Shown: positions 1-9,395, numbered from the stretch's first letter. The stretch is 56,319 nt of DNA from Verrucomicrobiota bacterium (GCA_021772635.1 JAJFLP010000049.1:1-56319); one strand, 5' to 3'. The notes: generated by a model not told the origin, from the sequence alone. Translations and numbers: made by a program.

Positions 1-316
1 ATCTCTGCTCAAATAAACCGATTGGCTTGACTTCACATCTTAGTGAATGAAAATTCACTTTCACCGTGGCGCCTTCTCCAATCGTCTTATTATGAACGAG
101 TTAAGTTCTCTCGCGACGAATCGCGTGAATTAATCAGGCTAGCAGTTAATTTTTTCGAATTCCGAAAAGGGAATCGCGCGGAAGGTTCCGAATGTTTTCT
201 AACCGGCATCATGTCGTGCCATGGTTCTGTCGTCAAGCAGGAACGACAACCGAAGTTCCTACGAGGCCAGCAGAACGTTTGGTCTAAAGCGCCAAGACCA
301 TCAGTGTGATCAGACG
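1..316. other. Intergenic region upstream of clpS
   Basis: I see no convincing gene here. Reading frames that cross it lack family resemblance and run into clpS in the wrong context. Around 140-215 the text resembles a decayed family A repeat: a GCTAGCAGTTAATTTTTTCG stretch is followed by an AACCGGCATCATGTCG piece that recurs in the family A copy near 5336. A TTGAC at about 28-32 could be part of a clpS promoter, but I cannot pair it with a good -10 box. Confidence 0.4.
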
Positions 317-631
317 ATGAGTGAATACAAAATAAAACCAGATGAAACCACACTTACACTCGAAAGGAATGAAACACAGCAACCGCCGATGTATAAGGTT
401 CTGCTGCACAACGACGATTACACGCCAATGGACTTCGTCGTATTAATCCTGGAAACAGTATTCCACAAACCCCATGACGATGCGGTGAAGATAATGTTGT
501 CGGTACACCAAAAAGGTACCGGCGTTTGCGGAGTGTTTACGCACGAGATTGCGGAGGTTAAGACGACAAAGGTGACCGAGCTTTCGAGACAAAACGAATA
601 TCCGCTCATGTGCACTATGGAACCAGAATGA
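317..631 (+). CDS. clpS: ATP-dependent Clp protease adaptor ClpS
   Basis: ClpS binds the N-domain of the ClpA unfoldase and delivers N-degron substrates (proteins with bulky hydrophobic N-terminal residues) to ClpAP in the cytoplasm. The 104-residue product has the whole core: MYKVLLHNDDYTPMDFVV, a KIMLSVHQKG helix, CGVFTHEIAE and a final EYPLMCTMEPE. The NDD and TPM residues and the histidine that line the degron pocket are present. I chose the ATG at 317 because it gives the usual short flexible N-terminus; the frame stays open to 221, but the extra 32 residues look like non-coding sequence. clpA follows on the same strand after 333 bp, a common pairing, although a family A repeat lies between them. 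Confidence 0.95.
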   Translation: MSEYKIKPDETTLTLERNETQQPPMYKVLLHNDDYTPMDFVVLILETVFHKPHDDAVKIMLSVHQKGTGVCGVFTHEIAEVKTTKVTELSRQNEYPLMCTMEPE

Positions 632-669
632 CGAGATCCTCGAACCGCGGCATCGGGGTCACGTGCAAT

Positions 670-762
670 TATACTGCAAGCAGTAGAATTTTCGGACGTC
701 TTTAAATTTATCAGCTAAGAGACTCCGAACAATATTTCGAAAACCTGATGAGAGTGAGTATC
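670..762 (+). repeat. Family A repeat, copy 1
   Basis: The left palindrome TATACTGCAAGCAGTA is intact, followed by GAATTTTCGGACG. The right part reads CGAACAATATTTCGAAAAC, but its last stretch has decayed to a GAGTAT ending. It lies between clpS and clpA. About 20-80 bp further on (780-835) there is a CTCATGAGAG piece and an ATACCGCCTCGGGTAT hairpin, similar to hairpin modules seen elsewhere. Confidence 0.8.
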
Positions 763-882
763 GATATTCAACAGAACACCATCTAGCCTGATTCGCTCAT
801 GAGAGTCCTCGACATACCGCCTCGGGTATGCCTCCGGCTCCCTCAATCGAATCAGATGAAAATCTCAGCGCCTCTCATCCGG

Positions 883-909
883 AAAGTTCGCTGGATCTGG
901 GGCTAGTGT
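883..909 (+). repeat. Family C repeat (27-28 bp), copy 1
   Basis: AAAGTTCGCTGGAT followed by CTGGGGCTAGTGT recurs in inverted orientation at 21164-21191 with one substitution. Both copies lie in spacers. The function is unknown; the length makes a chance match unlikely. Confidence 0.6.
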
Positions 910-964
910 AGCGTCCCACAAATAACTGAAATCTTGGTTCCTGAACTAAGACAACTGCGTACCT

Positions 965-3274
965 ATGAGCACAGAAAACAATAAGCCTGTTATAAGCGCC
1001 GGACTGAAGGTCTGTTTCGGCTTGGCAGTATCTACTGCCCAGCGGTATCGCCATGAATTCATAACTGTAGAACACTTGCTCTACGCTCTTATGCATGACC
1101 CGGAAACGTGCGAACTCATCGAGCATTGTGGCGGTCACGTTGGAGAGATGAAAAAGGACCTGCTCGAATTCTTCGACGAAAAGGTCGAGCACTTAGACGT
1201 CGATGATAAGTACATGCCCGCCGAAACGCTTTCCTTGAAGCGCGTGATCGAGAAGGCAGTTACGCACACGTTGAGTTGTGAAAAGCACTCGATTGATGGA
1301 GGTGACATCCTGGTCGCTATTTTCGATGAAACGGAGTCTTTCGCGGTTTATTACTTATCAAAACAGGGGATCTCCCGTATTGACGCGGTGAACTACATTT
1401 CCCATGGCATCAGAAAAGACGGTTTAGACCTGGACTTCACCAGCGTTTCTGTTGACTACGAGTCGGCTCCGGAAGCGCCTTCGAAAAGCGGAGATTCCAA
1501 GAATTCCAAGCAGGGAGCGAATGCACTAGAACACTTCACTGTCGAACTGACCCAGCTAGCTCGGGAGGACAAGATCGATCCGATCATTGGACGAGGTAGT
1601 GAACTAACCCGAGTTATGCGTACATTGTGCAGGCGTCGGAAGAACAATCCCCTTCTGGTCGGGGAGCCTGGAGTCGGAAAGACAGCAGTAGTTGAAGGAT
1701 TGGCATTACGAATCGTACGTAATGAGGTGCCGGAATTACTGTCTGGCGCCAAAATTTTCGCTTTGGACATAAGCGCGGTTCTGGCAGGCAGCAAATTTCG
1801 AGGTGAATTCGAGGAACGTCTTAAAGCCGTATTGACGGGCCTGGAAGATATCGATAACGCGATCTTGTTCATCGACGAACTTCATACGATGATCGGTGCC
1901 GGCGCGACAAATGGAGGATCTCTGGATGCGTCAAACCTATTCAAGCCTGCGCTTGTCTCCGGGGCGATCCGATGTATTGGTTCGACAACTTATCAAGAGT
2001 ATAAGAATTGCATACAACGAGACCGTGGATTCGCAAGGAGATTCCAAAAAATCGATATAATAGAGCCGAGCATAACTGATACGATTTCTATTCTCAGAGG
2101 CCTTAAGCCGCACTACGAAGCTCACTATAATATCCGTTACACGGACCCAGCCTTAGAGACTGCCGCGGAATTGTCAGCACGATATTTAAGCGAACGGTTC
2201 TTGCCGGATAAAGCGATCGACGTACTAGACGAAGCCGGAGCCGTCCAACTCTTGGCGAAACCGGGTAAGCGTCGAAAAACGATCGTATCTCGCAACGTCG
2301 AGGAAATCATTGCGGACATGGCACAGATCCCGGCGGCCAGAGTGTCATCCACTGAAAAGAATAAACTGCGATGTCTCGAAGATGAACTGAAGGCAGTTGT
2401 TTTCGGACAAGACGAAGCCGTATCGAAGGTCACGAAAGCGATCAAAATGTCTCGCGCCGGGCTAAGAACACCCGAGCGTCCAATCGGGTCGTATCTATTC
2501 ACAGGTCCAACGGGTGTTGGAAAGACTGAGCTAAGCAAACAAATCGCACGTGTATTGGATATTGAATTTCTGCGATTTGACATGAGTGAGTATAGTGAGA
2601 AACATACGGTCTCCAGATTGATCGGTGCGCCGCCGGGGTATGTGGGCTTTGAGCAGGGTGGCCTTCTTACCGACGCACTCATTAAAACGCCCCACGCGGT
2701 CGTGCTGCTGGATGAAATCGAAAAGGCGAATCCCGAGATTAATAATATTCTGTTGCAGATCATGGACCACGGGACGCTGACCGATAATAACGGAAGGAAA
2801 GCGGACTTCAGGAACGCAGTGTTGATAATGACATCAAACGTCGGCGCGAGAGAATTAGCGGCAAGCGCAATTGGATTTGAGCAGCAAGAGGGCGTGTCCG
2901 ATATTTCGAAAGCCGTAGAGAAATTTTTCGCGCCGGAGTTCCGGAATCGCCTGGATGCCATCATTCACTTTCAGCATCTGACACCAGAACTCATTGAAAA
3001 AGTAGTTGATAAATTCATTGCAGAGCTCGATCTACTTCTTCTGGAGAAAAAAGTACGCATCACGTTAAAACCGGCGGCGCGAAAATGGTTAGCGAAAGAG
3101 GGATACGATAAGAAATACGGTGCCCGCCCCATCGCTCGATTGATCCAAAAGGAATTGCACGAGAAATTGGTAGACGAAATTCTTTTCGGTCGCCTGGAAA
3201 CCGGTGGGGAAGCATCAGTCAGCGTCGCGCGTAATAAGCTAAAAATCACGTACTCCAAGCCGAAACCTCATTAA
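965..3274 (+). CDS. clpA: ATP-dependent Clp protease ATP-binding subunit ClpA
   Basis: ClpA is the hexameric AAA+ unfoldase that feeds substrates into the ClpP peptidase and receives cargo from ClpS. The 769 residues (E. coli ClpA has 758) show the expected order. An N-domain of about 140 residues contains EFITVEHLLYALM. D1 has Walker A GEPGVGKTAVVEG and Walker B FIDELHTMIGAG. D2 has Walker A GPTGVGKTELSKQ, Walker B LLDEIEKANPEI and a closing YGARPIARLIQKE sensor-2 segment. There is no long ClpB-type coiled-coil insert between D1 and D2, which favours ClpA. No strong Shine-Dalgarno is visible before the ATG at 965. clpP is not in this window. Confidence 0.96.
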   Translation: MSTENNKPVISAGLKVCFGLAVSTAQRYRHEFITVEHLLYALMHDPETCELIEHCGGHVGEMKKDLLEFFDEKVEHLDVDDKYMPAETLSLKRVIEKAVTHTLSCEKHSIDGGDILVAIFDETESFAVYYLSKQGISRIDAVNYISHGIRKDGLDLDFTSVSVDYESAPEAPSKSGDSKNSKQGANALEHFTVELTQLAREDKIDPIIGRGSELTRVMRTLCRRRKNNPLLVGEPGVGKTAVVEGLALRIVRNEVPELLSGAKIFALDISAVLAGSKFRGEFEERLKAVLTGLEDIDNAILFIDELHTMIGAGATNGGSLDASNLFKPALVSGAIRCIGSTTYQEYKNCIQRDRGFARRFQKIDIIEPSITDTISILRGLKPHYEAHYNIRYTDPALETAAELSARYLSERFLPDKAIDVLDEAGAVQLLAKPGKRRKTIVSRNVEEIIADMAQIPAARVSSTEKNKLRCLEDELKAVVFGQDEAVSKVTKAIKMSRAGLRTPERPIGSYLFTGPTGVGKTELSKQIARVLDIEFLRFDMSEYSEKHTVSRLIGAPPGYVGFEQGGLLTDALIKTPHAVVLLDEIEKANPEINNILLQIMDHGTLTDNNGRKADFRNAVLIMTSNVGARELAASAIGFEQQEGVSDISKAVEKFFAPEFRNRLDAIIHFQHLTPELIEKVVDKFIAELDLLLLEKKVRITLKPAARKWLAKEGYDKKYGARPIARLIQKELHEKLVDEILFGRLETGGEASVSVARNKLKITYSKPKPH

Positions 3275-3625
3275 TTTTCACGCTTCCCTAAATCTATTAA
3301 AGGCGGGGGCGGGAATGGTTCTGCGGGAGTCGTCGCGGGAGTTATTCGGCACAACCAAATCTGTTTCAGCGGAGATCGCAACTACTGCAAGCAGTACAAT
3401 TTTGGGACAACTTCAAATTATCACGCACGAGATATCAAACAATATTTCGAAAACCCGAAGGTGTTTGGTATAGAATTATATCTGAAACAGGGAATAGTCT
3501 AAGGATTCCGAGTTTTACGGTGGAACTGCGCCGGATTTAGCCTGTCATAAGCATATTGCAGGCGGCTTCAAGTAAGCCACATAGGCAATTCGCTTGGTAA
3601 ATAATCATGTCAGAGGAGTTTCGTT
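3275..3625. other. Intergenic region between clpA and the DUF1573 gene
   Basis: This spacer holds one family A repeat (3382-3472). Before it is a G-rich stretch (AGGCGGGGGCGGG, from about 3301). The last 15 bases hold the ribosome binding site of the next gene. I see no gene and no clear terminator after clpA. Confidence 0.5.
3382..3472 (+). repeat. Family A repeat, copy 2
   Basis: A compact full copy: it opens CTACTGCAAGCAGTACAATT and closes CAATATTTCGAAAACCCGAA then GGTGTTTGGTATA. It lies downstream of clpA. Confidence 0.85.
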
Positions 3626-4396
3626 ATGATCGGTAGATTGATTGCATTTCTTTTAGTCGGATTCGGAATGAGTTGCTCGGGCCAGGTGCTTTCGTTAGCA
3701 GTGGAGTCGTTCGAGTTTGGAAATATCGACAATGTTAAGCCCGTGACTCGCGAAGTAGAATACACCAATACGGGTGACAAGGATTTGATTCTGGAGAAAG
3801 TAAAGGGGTCGTGCGGGTGCACAACGCCGACGAATTATAAGAAGATTTTAACACCCGGAGAGACAGGATCCGTCGAAGTTACGTTCAACCCTCAGGGAAG
3901 ATCCGGGTTCCAAACCAAAAGCGTCAATTTTTTTAGTAATGACGTTGAGAAAAAACTGCGTTCCGTGAAGTTTACGGCCCAGATTGTCCCGATTTGGGAG
4001 ATAACCCCGAAGCGTCTGGAATTCTCGTTTACCGCGGCCGGGAACGGCGTCGCGTACGCGGCAACCGAACAGACGGTTACCATAAACAATACTGCAGAAC
4101 GCCCGATATCTATTCAGAACATCCGAAGTGACCACGAGCAGATATCTATTGGGATGCCTGATGCCAAGGAGATCCAGCCCGGCGAGTCGATGGAATTTAC
4201 CGCCCGCATTAGTCCAGATTATGTTCCCCCTCGGGGCATATATACCCGAATACGAGTTAATGCGAAAGTGGATGATGAAAATACCTTCCACGTCGTCAGG
4301 ACGTCAATACTTCCTCCGCCTGCAACATCGCCTCCGGCGAAATCGAATAGTCCTGCCTCCAGCGGAGCTAAGCCAGAAGGTTCAGGGTCTCGCTAG
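3626..4396 (+). CDS. Secreted DUF1573-domain protein
   Basis: A 256-residue exported protein of unknown biochemical role. Residues 1-22 form a signal peptide (positive start, hydrophobic core, then SCSG; the lipobox is poor, so lipidation is uncertain). The next stretch has the DUF1573 signature: FEFGNIDNVKPVTREVEYTN, then GSCGCTTP with the paired cysteines, and PGETGSVEVTFNP. This is an Ig-like beta-sandwich of the ASH/MSP type. A second beta domain with the ITPKRLEFSF pattern occupies about 130-230. The tail is rich in proline, serine and alanine (from about 230). AGAGGAG sits 8-9 bases before the ATG at 3626, which fixes the start. DUF1573 proteins are abundant in planctomycetes and Bacteroidetes; a periplasmic or surface role is inferred. 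Confidence 0.85.
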   Translation: MIGRLIAFLLVGFGMSCSGQVLSLAVESFEFGNIDNVKPVTREVEYTNTGDKDLILEKVKGSCGCTTPTNYKKILTPGETGSVEVTFNPQGRSGFQTKSVNFFSNDVEKKLRSVKFTAQIVPIWEITPKRLEFSFTAAGNGVAYAATEQTVTINNTAERPISIQNIRSDHEQISIGMPDAKEIQPGESMEFTARISPDYVPPRGIYTRIRVNAKVDDENTFHVVRTSILPPPATSPPAKSNSPASSGAKPEGSGSR

Positions 4397-4449
4397 AACC
4401 GGGGCTACCGCGGTATTCGAGGGAGCATTTTCTACGGGTCGCTATCGCC

Positions 4450-5214
4450 TCACCGCTTCCACCAGTCCGGGTCTTTCTCCCATGGAGAGCGGGGCTCGCT
4501 TGTGTCACTTGGACCGTCTATAACTGACGGGGCCCGATAAATCTGATAATTCATCATCGCCAAGCCGGCAAATACAAAAATCGGGAACCAATCAGCCGTG
4601 TTCCCATGGAATTTCGTCCATATCGCTTTGGTAGTGAATGCGAACGCCGCTAGGGTTGAAACGATCATCGATATTTTTATCGAGACCTCCAGCCCGTCCC
4701 AGGGACGTTTAATTTTCATCCATTCCATTAGAATTTGACCGCCATCTAATGGATATGCCGGAACTAAATTCAGTAATCCCCAGACTAAGTTTATCTGTTC
4801 CAACTGAATTAACATCAACACTATATATGGATTGAGCCGCTCAGTGGGAACTATCCACATCAAGGCCAGTACCACAAGATAGACCGCGAACCCAGCGCCG
4901 GGCCCGGAAAGTAATTGAATAACCCGCGCGCGTCCGCGCAATCCTCCTTGGTGATTTGTCACCCCGCCCATCGCGAATAGCACGACGCCAACATCGGTCG
5001 CGCCAAATCGCCGAGCGGCAATCGCATGCCCCATTTCATGAATCAGAATCGAAATCAGCACGCACCCGATCCACACCAGCAACTCGAGAAAAGCGATATC
5101 GTCACCCCACCCCAGCAACGCCGCGACCAGCCAAAAAAACGGGTTTACTCGAACCGGAATGCCGGAAACTCTCCAGGATAAATCGTACTTTGTACGCGAT
5201 GGCTCGAATAGCAT
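4450..5214 (-). CDS. Site-2 protease family (M50) membrane metalloprotease
   Basis: A 254-residue integral membrane protein with the M50 zinc site: HEMGH at 59-63 inside the second hydrophobic segment and NLVPAYPLDGGQ at about 149-160, where the aspartate completes the zinc ligands. GPGAGFAVYLV at 104-114 is another conserved membrane stretch. There are about five or six hydrophobic segments and no PDZ or CBS domain, as in short M50 proteins related to SpoIVFB. Such enzymes cut transmembrane substrates inside the membrane, often to release regulators. GGAG lies about 10 bases before the ATG. The gene converges on the DUF1573 gene with a 53-bp gap. The substrate is unknown. Confidence 0.88.
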   Translation of the reverse strand: MLFEPSRTKYDLSWRVSGIPVRVNPFFWLVAALLGWGDDIAFLELLVWIGCVLISILIHEMGHAIAARRFGATDVGVVLFAMGGVTNHQGGLRGRARVIQLLSGPGAGFAVYLVVLALMWIVPTERLNPYIVLMLIQLEQINLVWGLLNLVPAYPLDGGQILMEWMKIKRPWDGLEVSIKISMIVSTLAAFAFTTKAIWTKFHGNTADWFPIFVFAGLAMMNYQIYRAPSVIDGPSDTSEPRSPWEKDPDWWKR

Positions 5215-5265
5215 AACAGGTGCTCTCCGAAAAATTTCGTGCTTAAGGCCGCTTGTAAAAAATTC

Positions 5266-5468
5266 TATACTGAAAGCAGTACAATTTTTGGAAGACTTTT
5301 AACTTATCACCGAAGGGATTTCGAACGGTATATTTTTAACCGGTATCATGTCGCGCCATCCGCTTTCGCGAGAGCGCCGTAGCTTCAGCGAAGGCACTAG
5401 CCGCCCCAGGCGACGGCGGAAGTTACAACGACGACGCTTGGTCGAAAACCCAATGACGATGGGTATAC
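5266..5468 (+). repeat. Family A repeat, copy 3, with nested insert
   Basis: The left end TATACTGAAAGCAGTACAAT (one change in the palindrome centre) and a right end GGTCGAAAACCCA...GGGTATA are separated by extra DNA. The insert starts with AACCGGTATCATGTCG and contains a 66-bp module at 5357-5422 that recurs inverted at 30596-30659. It fills most of the 303-bp spacer between the M50 and NUDIX genes. Confidence 0.75.
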
Positions 5469-5517
5469 TTGCGCGCGGGTTCCACCGATACGGACCGAAA
5501 ATGGGGCCGGTAACAAT

Positions 5518-5979
5518 CTATTTATAGAACACAACCTGATGATGCTTAAGAATACCGTGTTCATACTCAAATTTACCGGAAAAAAAGCGGTCATCATCAA
5601 GCCATTTGAGGAATATTCGGTCTCCCTCCCAAATATTTAAGTCGTAGACTTTCGCATCGTTGATCCACTCTAAACGGCCTTCCGGTGAATCGATCAGTGT
5701 CCCACGAAAATCCGTCGCGGTAAACACGTACACATACCAGTCCTCCTCCCCATCAAACTTCGGAAACGTAAGTAGTCCCCTCAGCTCGGGTCGGGTAATA
5801 GTCAATCCGGATTCCTCGTGAACTTCACGAACTATACATTCTTCGGGAGTTTCACCGCTATCGAACTTACCGCCCAAACCATTCCACTTACCAGCGTGGA
5901 TATCGTTCTCCTTTACGATACGGTGCAACATTAGAGTATGACCATCATTCTTTACGTAACACAAAGTTGCTAACTGCAT
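5518..5979 (-). CDS. NUDIX hydrolase (MutT/NUDT1-like)
   Basis: A 153-residue NUDIX enzyme. The NUDIX box is complete: GGKFDSGETPEECIVREV followed by HEESGL, matching G-x5-E-x7-REUxEExGU, which coordinates Mg2+ for pyrophosphate hydrolysis. The preceding HAGKWNGLGGKFDSGE and the early MLHRIVKENDIHAGKWNG context resemble the NUDT1/MTH1-type branch that cleans oxidised purine nucleoside triphosphates (8-oxo-dGTP and relatives). The assignment to that substrate is an inference; the hydrolase class is secure. The gene lies upstream in transcription of nothing obvious; the family A copy 3 follows its stop. Confidence 0.9.
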   Translation of the reverse strand: MQLATLCYVKNDGHTLMLHRIVKENDIHAGKWNGLGGKFDSGETPEECIVREVHEESGLTITRPELRGLLTFPKFDGEEDWYVYVFTATDFRGTLIDSPEGRLEWINDAKVYDLNIWEGDRIFLKWLDDDRFFSGKFEYEHGILKHHQVVFYK

Positions 5980-6182
5980 TCACAGGATCCATATATGAAG
6001 GTTGGGGATTGGGGCAACAATTTGCCGTGGCCGTGTTCGACAGCTTTCAGTCTTTCGCACTGTGACGATTCAGAATTCGAAAACGGGAGACGGGTTGAGC
6101 CGAGATTGGAGCGTAACAAAACGCTCCATATGATGCGGAGGAAGACCTTTGGCGACAAACAAAGGAGTCGTCACGAAACGGG

Positions 6183-6680
6183 TTATTCGGCACTAGTTCG
6201 GCTGCCGAGTTCGCGGTCCAATGCTAACAGGGAAGCAACGTCATCACCGATCAGTTTCAGCTTCGCGACGATATCACTAGACGTCTTCTCTTCTTCCACC
6301 TGTTCAGTAACAAACCATTGCAAATGAGTTTGAACAGCGAACGCTTTCTCCTGAATCGCTAACTCATATAGTTCATTTATCAGCGTCGTTACTTTTTTCT
6401 CATGCTCACAGGCCTGCTCGAATAACGAAAGAATCGAGTCGAACTGAGTTGGCGGTTGCGCTATTCCCTTTAGTACTACCGTACCATCGCAGTCCATGAG
6501 AAAGTCGAAAAGTTTCATTCCGTGGCCAGTCTCTTCTGCGCTCTGCATTTTCAGCCAACCGGCGAGTCCTGACAGGTTGCGCTTCTCGCAATATACCGAC
6601 ATCGATAAGTACAGGTACGATGCGTAGAATTCGTTGTTAATCTGATCGTTTATAGCGTCTTGCAAAATTTGGCTAACCAT
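6183..6680 (-). CDS. ftnA: Non-haem ferritin
   Basis: A 165-residue four-helix ferritin that stores iron as a 24-mer in the cytoplasm. Ferroxidase ligands are visible: E17 in NNEFYASYLYLSM, E50 and H53 in AEETGHGM, a central CEHEKKVT glutamate, and the EQVEEEK cluster in helix D (QWFVTEQVEEEKTSSD). No haem-binding methionine of bacterioferritin is evident and the pattern matches FtnA. AGAGGA lies 7 bases before the ATG at 6680. The 240-bp divergent spacer to hemX contains no obvious Fur box that I can defend. Confidence 0.95.
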   Translation of the reverse strand: MVSQILQDAINDQINNEFYASYLYLSMSVYCEKRNLSGLAGWLKMQSAEETGHGMKLFDFLMDCDGTVVLKGIAQPPTQFDSILSLFEQACEHEKKVTTLINELYELAIQEKAFAVQTHLQWFVTEQVEEEKTSSDIVAKLKLIGDDVASLLALDRELGSRTSAE

Positions 6681-6920
6681 CTCATTCCTCTCGTTGCATC
6701 AGGCCCCTGGGACAGCGATAGATTGCTTTCACCTGCGACCGTAATAGATTATAAATTGAGCCTCTTTAACGGATCGATCGGGGTTGCGTTGTAAACCATT
6801 GGGCGTCAATCCTTTTCGGCAGAGGATTTAACCTAAGGGAACAAGCTACCCGACGAATGGAGTATCGCATGATTCCCCCTAATCCCTAAAGTTAAGTAGT
6901 AAGTATTTGATTGCAAGCCA

Positions 6921-7766
6921 ATGACAATTTTCTTTTTCAAAACCTCCCTGCCGTTCGCGGCAATCGCACTCTTCGCGTTCATTTACTACACGTATCGAAG
7001 ACAACGTGAAATTTTTATCGTCGCGACGATCGCGTCAGTACTTACGTTCTGCTGTTTAACCATCGTTCTGTCATCCAATATTCTTACCGGAAACGTCGGG
7101 GCATACGTCGGGGAGAAATCGAGATATCTCCATTTCGCATGGACTATAATGGTCATATACTTCCTTGCCGAATTTCATTACAAGATTCGATTGCTCGGAT
7201 CGATTCTGATGCCGATAGCACTAACATTGATGCTGATTTCGATGTTTACGGACAATCAGGTCCCGGCTCAGTCTCTACCGCTGGGCGCAGTGATTACATT
7301 TACACACGTTGCCTTGGTTTTCATCGGCCTGGGATTGATGCTCCTTGCATTCGCGGCGGCGGTACTGTATCTGCTCAAGACAAACGCACTGAAGAAACAT
7401 CTGCTCTCGGCGCTGGACGAAAGACTTCCTTCGCTACCAATGCTGCGACGTGTGATGGAATCGGCTTTTTACGGTGGATTTCCGGTGTTGACTATCGGAC
7501 TCATTTTGGGCGTGGTCTATGCCGCTTCCGTTTTAGCCGCTGGCTGGATCTGGGATGCAAAAATAATCTGGGGCATCGCGAACTGGCTGCTTTATTCGAT
7601 CCTCTTCTTCCTTCGGCAATCCGGGCGCTTAGGCAACCAATTTCTGGCGAGGGGGCTCATTCTCCTATTTCTTTTCGTCATAACGTCGTTCTTTTTTACA
7701 ACGCATGAATCGATTCTTGATAAATCGAATATGAATCGCACCCCGATAACCACGGAAGTTGAATGA
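6921..7766 (+). CDS. hemX: HemX/CcsA-type cytochrome c assembly membrane protein
   Basis: A 281-residue protein with about eight hydrophobic helices. Near the C-terminal third it carries AAGWIWDAKIIWGIANW, a variant of the tryptophan-rich W-x-WD motif of the CcsA/CcmC/HemX haem-handling family. ITFTHVALVF holds a conserved histidine, and a second histidine occurs in YLHFAWT. HemX proteins are encoded beside hemA and affect HemA level or haem routing; here the stop codon overlaps the hemA start by four bases (ATGA at 7763-7766), so translation is probably coupled. A role in cytochrome c maturation rather than HemA control cannot be excluded. Confidence 0.82.
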   Translation: MTIFFFKTSLPFAAIALFAFIYYTYRRQREIFIVATIASVLTFCCLTIVLSSNILTGNVGAYVGEKSRYLHFAWTIMVIYFLAEFHYKIRLLGSILMPIALTLMLISMFTDNQVPAQSLPLGAVITFTHVALVFIGLGLMLLAFAAAVLYLLKTNALKKHLLSALDERLPSLPMLRRVMESAFYGGFPVLTIGLILGVVYAASVLAAGWIWDAKIIWGIANWLLYSILFFLRQSGRLGNQFLARGLILLFLFVITSFFFTTHESILDKSNMNRTPITTEVE

Positions 7767-9019
7767 CGACCGATATCTATATCACCGGAATCAATCACAA
7801 TAGCGCCCCTATCGAAATCCGGGAGAAGTTCACGCTCGATGATAGCGCTCAGTTTGACGCGCTCGTCGAGCTGGCGAGCATCGTCGATGAGGTTGTCATG
7901 CTCTCGACCTGCAACCGGACAGAGATTATTTATTACGCACCCGAGGGATGGCAACGTGACGAAGTTAGAAAATATTTATTGGATCTTGGGGGCGTCAATC
8001 CAGAGCAATTCGATACCCATTTTTACTGTCTCGATCAGAGCAAAGCGCTTACTCACCTTTTTAGAGTCGCTGCCGGTCTCGACTCAATGGTTCTCGGCGA
8101 GGCACAGATACTTGGACAAATTAAAAGCGCCTTCCAACTTTCGATTGATAACGGGTTTACTAAAGAGAAATTCTTCAGCATCTACCAGCACATGCTTAAT
8201 ATCGCGAAAACGGTCAGAACCCAAACCCGGCTGGGACACGGATCCGTTTCTGTAAGCACGATCGCTGTTCAGCTCGCGCGAAATATTTTCGAAGATCTTG
8301 ACGGTAAGAACGTTGTCCTTGTTGGCGCCGGAGAGATGTGTGAATTAGCGGGAGAGTTATTTCGAAAATCAGGCGTGGTCGATATTCGTGTCGTAAACCG
8401 AAGTGCACACAGAGCGGATGCACTGGCTGAAAAGTTCTCAGGATCCGCTCACGGCCTCGAAGAGCTTGCTGGCGTACTCGCTGATGCTGATATTGTTCTT
8501 ACATCTATTTCATCAGATAAGTCATTAATTCGGAGAGATTTAATATCTCCCGTTATGGAAACGCGCCGCGGACGACCGTTATTTGTAATAGACATCGGTG
8601 TACCCAGAAATGTTGATGCAGACGTCAATGCGGTTCGCGATGTCTATTTGTATAATATGGATGATCTCCAACGGCTCGTAGACAAAAATATCCTGGAAAA
8701 GCAAAAAGAAGCACTTATCGCGGAAAAGATGATACTGCGCAAAGTAGATGATTTGTCGAGAGCAAACGGGCATCTCGCAGGCGAGCTCATTTTATCTCTG
8801 CAAGAAAGAGTAGGAACGGTGAAAAATGAAGAATTGGCGAAGTTATTTCGACGAAGTAAAACTCTGAGTACGCGGGACAAAGAGGAGGTAGAAAAATCGG
8901 TCAACCTGATCGTCAACAAGATTCTACACGATCCGATCATCTCGTTGCGACGCGGCCTGAAGGACGAAGATTCGAGTCCCCGCTATATCCGCGTATTCAA
9001 GGATTTCTTCAATCTCTGA
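7763..9019 (+). CDS. hemA: Glutamyl-tRNA reductase
   Basis: HemA reduces glutamyl-tRNA(Glu) to glutamate-1-semialdehyde with NADPH, the first step of tetrapyrrole synthesis by the C5 route. The 418 residues contain the catalytic cysteine at position 50 in MLSTCNRTEI, the RVAAGLDSMVLGEAQILGQI block, a Rossmann segment VVLVGAGEMCELAG, and a C-terminal dimerisation helix region. Length is normal for the family. It is the second gene of a hemX-hemA pair; hemC, often next, is not present, and rpmA on the opposite strand follows instead. Confidence 0.97.
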   Translation: MTTDIYITGINHNSAPIEIREKFTLDDSAQFDALVELASIVDEVVMLSTCNRTEIIYYAPEGWQRDEVRKYLLDLGGVNPEQFDTHFYCLDQSKALTHLFRVAAGLDSMVLGEAQILGQIKSAFQLSIDNGFTKEKFFSIYQHMLNIAKTVRTQTRLGHGSVSVSTIAVQLARNIFEDLDGKNVVLVGAGEMCELAGELFRKSGVVDIRVVNRSAHRADALAEKFSGSAHGLEELAGVLADADIVLTSISSDKSLIRRDLISPVMETRRGRPLFVIDIGVPRNVDADVNAVRDVYLYNMDDLQRLVDKNILEKQKEALIAEKMILRKVDDLSRANGHLAGELILSLQERVGTVKNEELAKLFRRSKTLSTRDKEEVEKSVNLIVNKILHDPIISLRRGLKDEDSSPRYIRVFKDFFNL

Positions 9020-9072
9020 GGAATCGGCCCAATAAAAACGCAGACTCTTACTACGACGGTAAAATCGTTAGC

Positions 9073-9095
9073 AGACTGCAAGCAGTTCAGTTTCT
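9073..9095 (+). repeat. Family A repeat, left-end fragment
   Basis: AGACTGCAAGCAGTTCAGTT is the palindromic left end only; the right part is missing. It sits 50 bp past the hemA stop, between convergent hemA and rpmA. Confidence 0.55.
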
Positions 9096-9143
9096 AACCG
9101 CTTAATATTAGTCACCAATATTCCGGTTTAGTAACAGACCATG

Positions 9144-9395
9144 TTACGCCGAAACCGGTTTTACGTGAACGCGACGCCTGCTCTTCTGGAACTCTACGAC
9201 GCCGTCCGTAAGGGCAAACAATGTGTAATCATTGCCGATACCGACGTTCGTTCCTGGATGAAATTTCGTTCCGCACTGGCGAACGATTATGCCACCGGCC
9301 CGTATAGTTTGACCCCCGTAAACTTTTACACCGCGCATTTTCGGGTTGCTGTCGCGACCGTTATGACTACTGGACTGACCTTTCTTATGTGCCAT
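9144..9395 (-). CDS. rpmA: 50S ribosomal protein L27
   Basis: The 83-residue product is plainly bacterial L27: [17 protein letters not shown], then [20 protein letters not shown] with [20 protein letters not shown]27 is part of the large ribosomal subunit near the peptidyl transferase centre. I start at the ATG at 9395 because MAHKKG is the conserved N-terminus and GAGGTG lies 7 bases upstream; an in-frame extension of five residues to 9410 is not needed. L27 normally follows rplU (L21), but no rplU is adjacent. A 106-residue plus-strand frame over the same bases is a shadow. Confidence 0.95.
   Translation of the reverse strand: MAHKKGQSSSHNGRDSNPKMRGVKVYGGQTIRAGGIIVRQCGTKFHPGTNVGIGNDYTLFALTDGVVEFQKSRRRVHVKPVSA

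Noticed and set aside
43-309. 88-residue frame upstream of clpS
   Set aside because: No recognisable domain, and it overlaps what looks like decayed repeat sequence.
6681-6920. Fur box between ferritin and hemX
   Set aside because: I could not find a GATAATGATAATCATTATC-like palindrome in the spacer.
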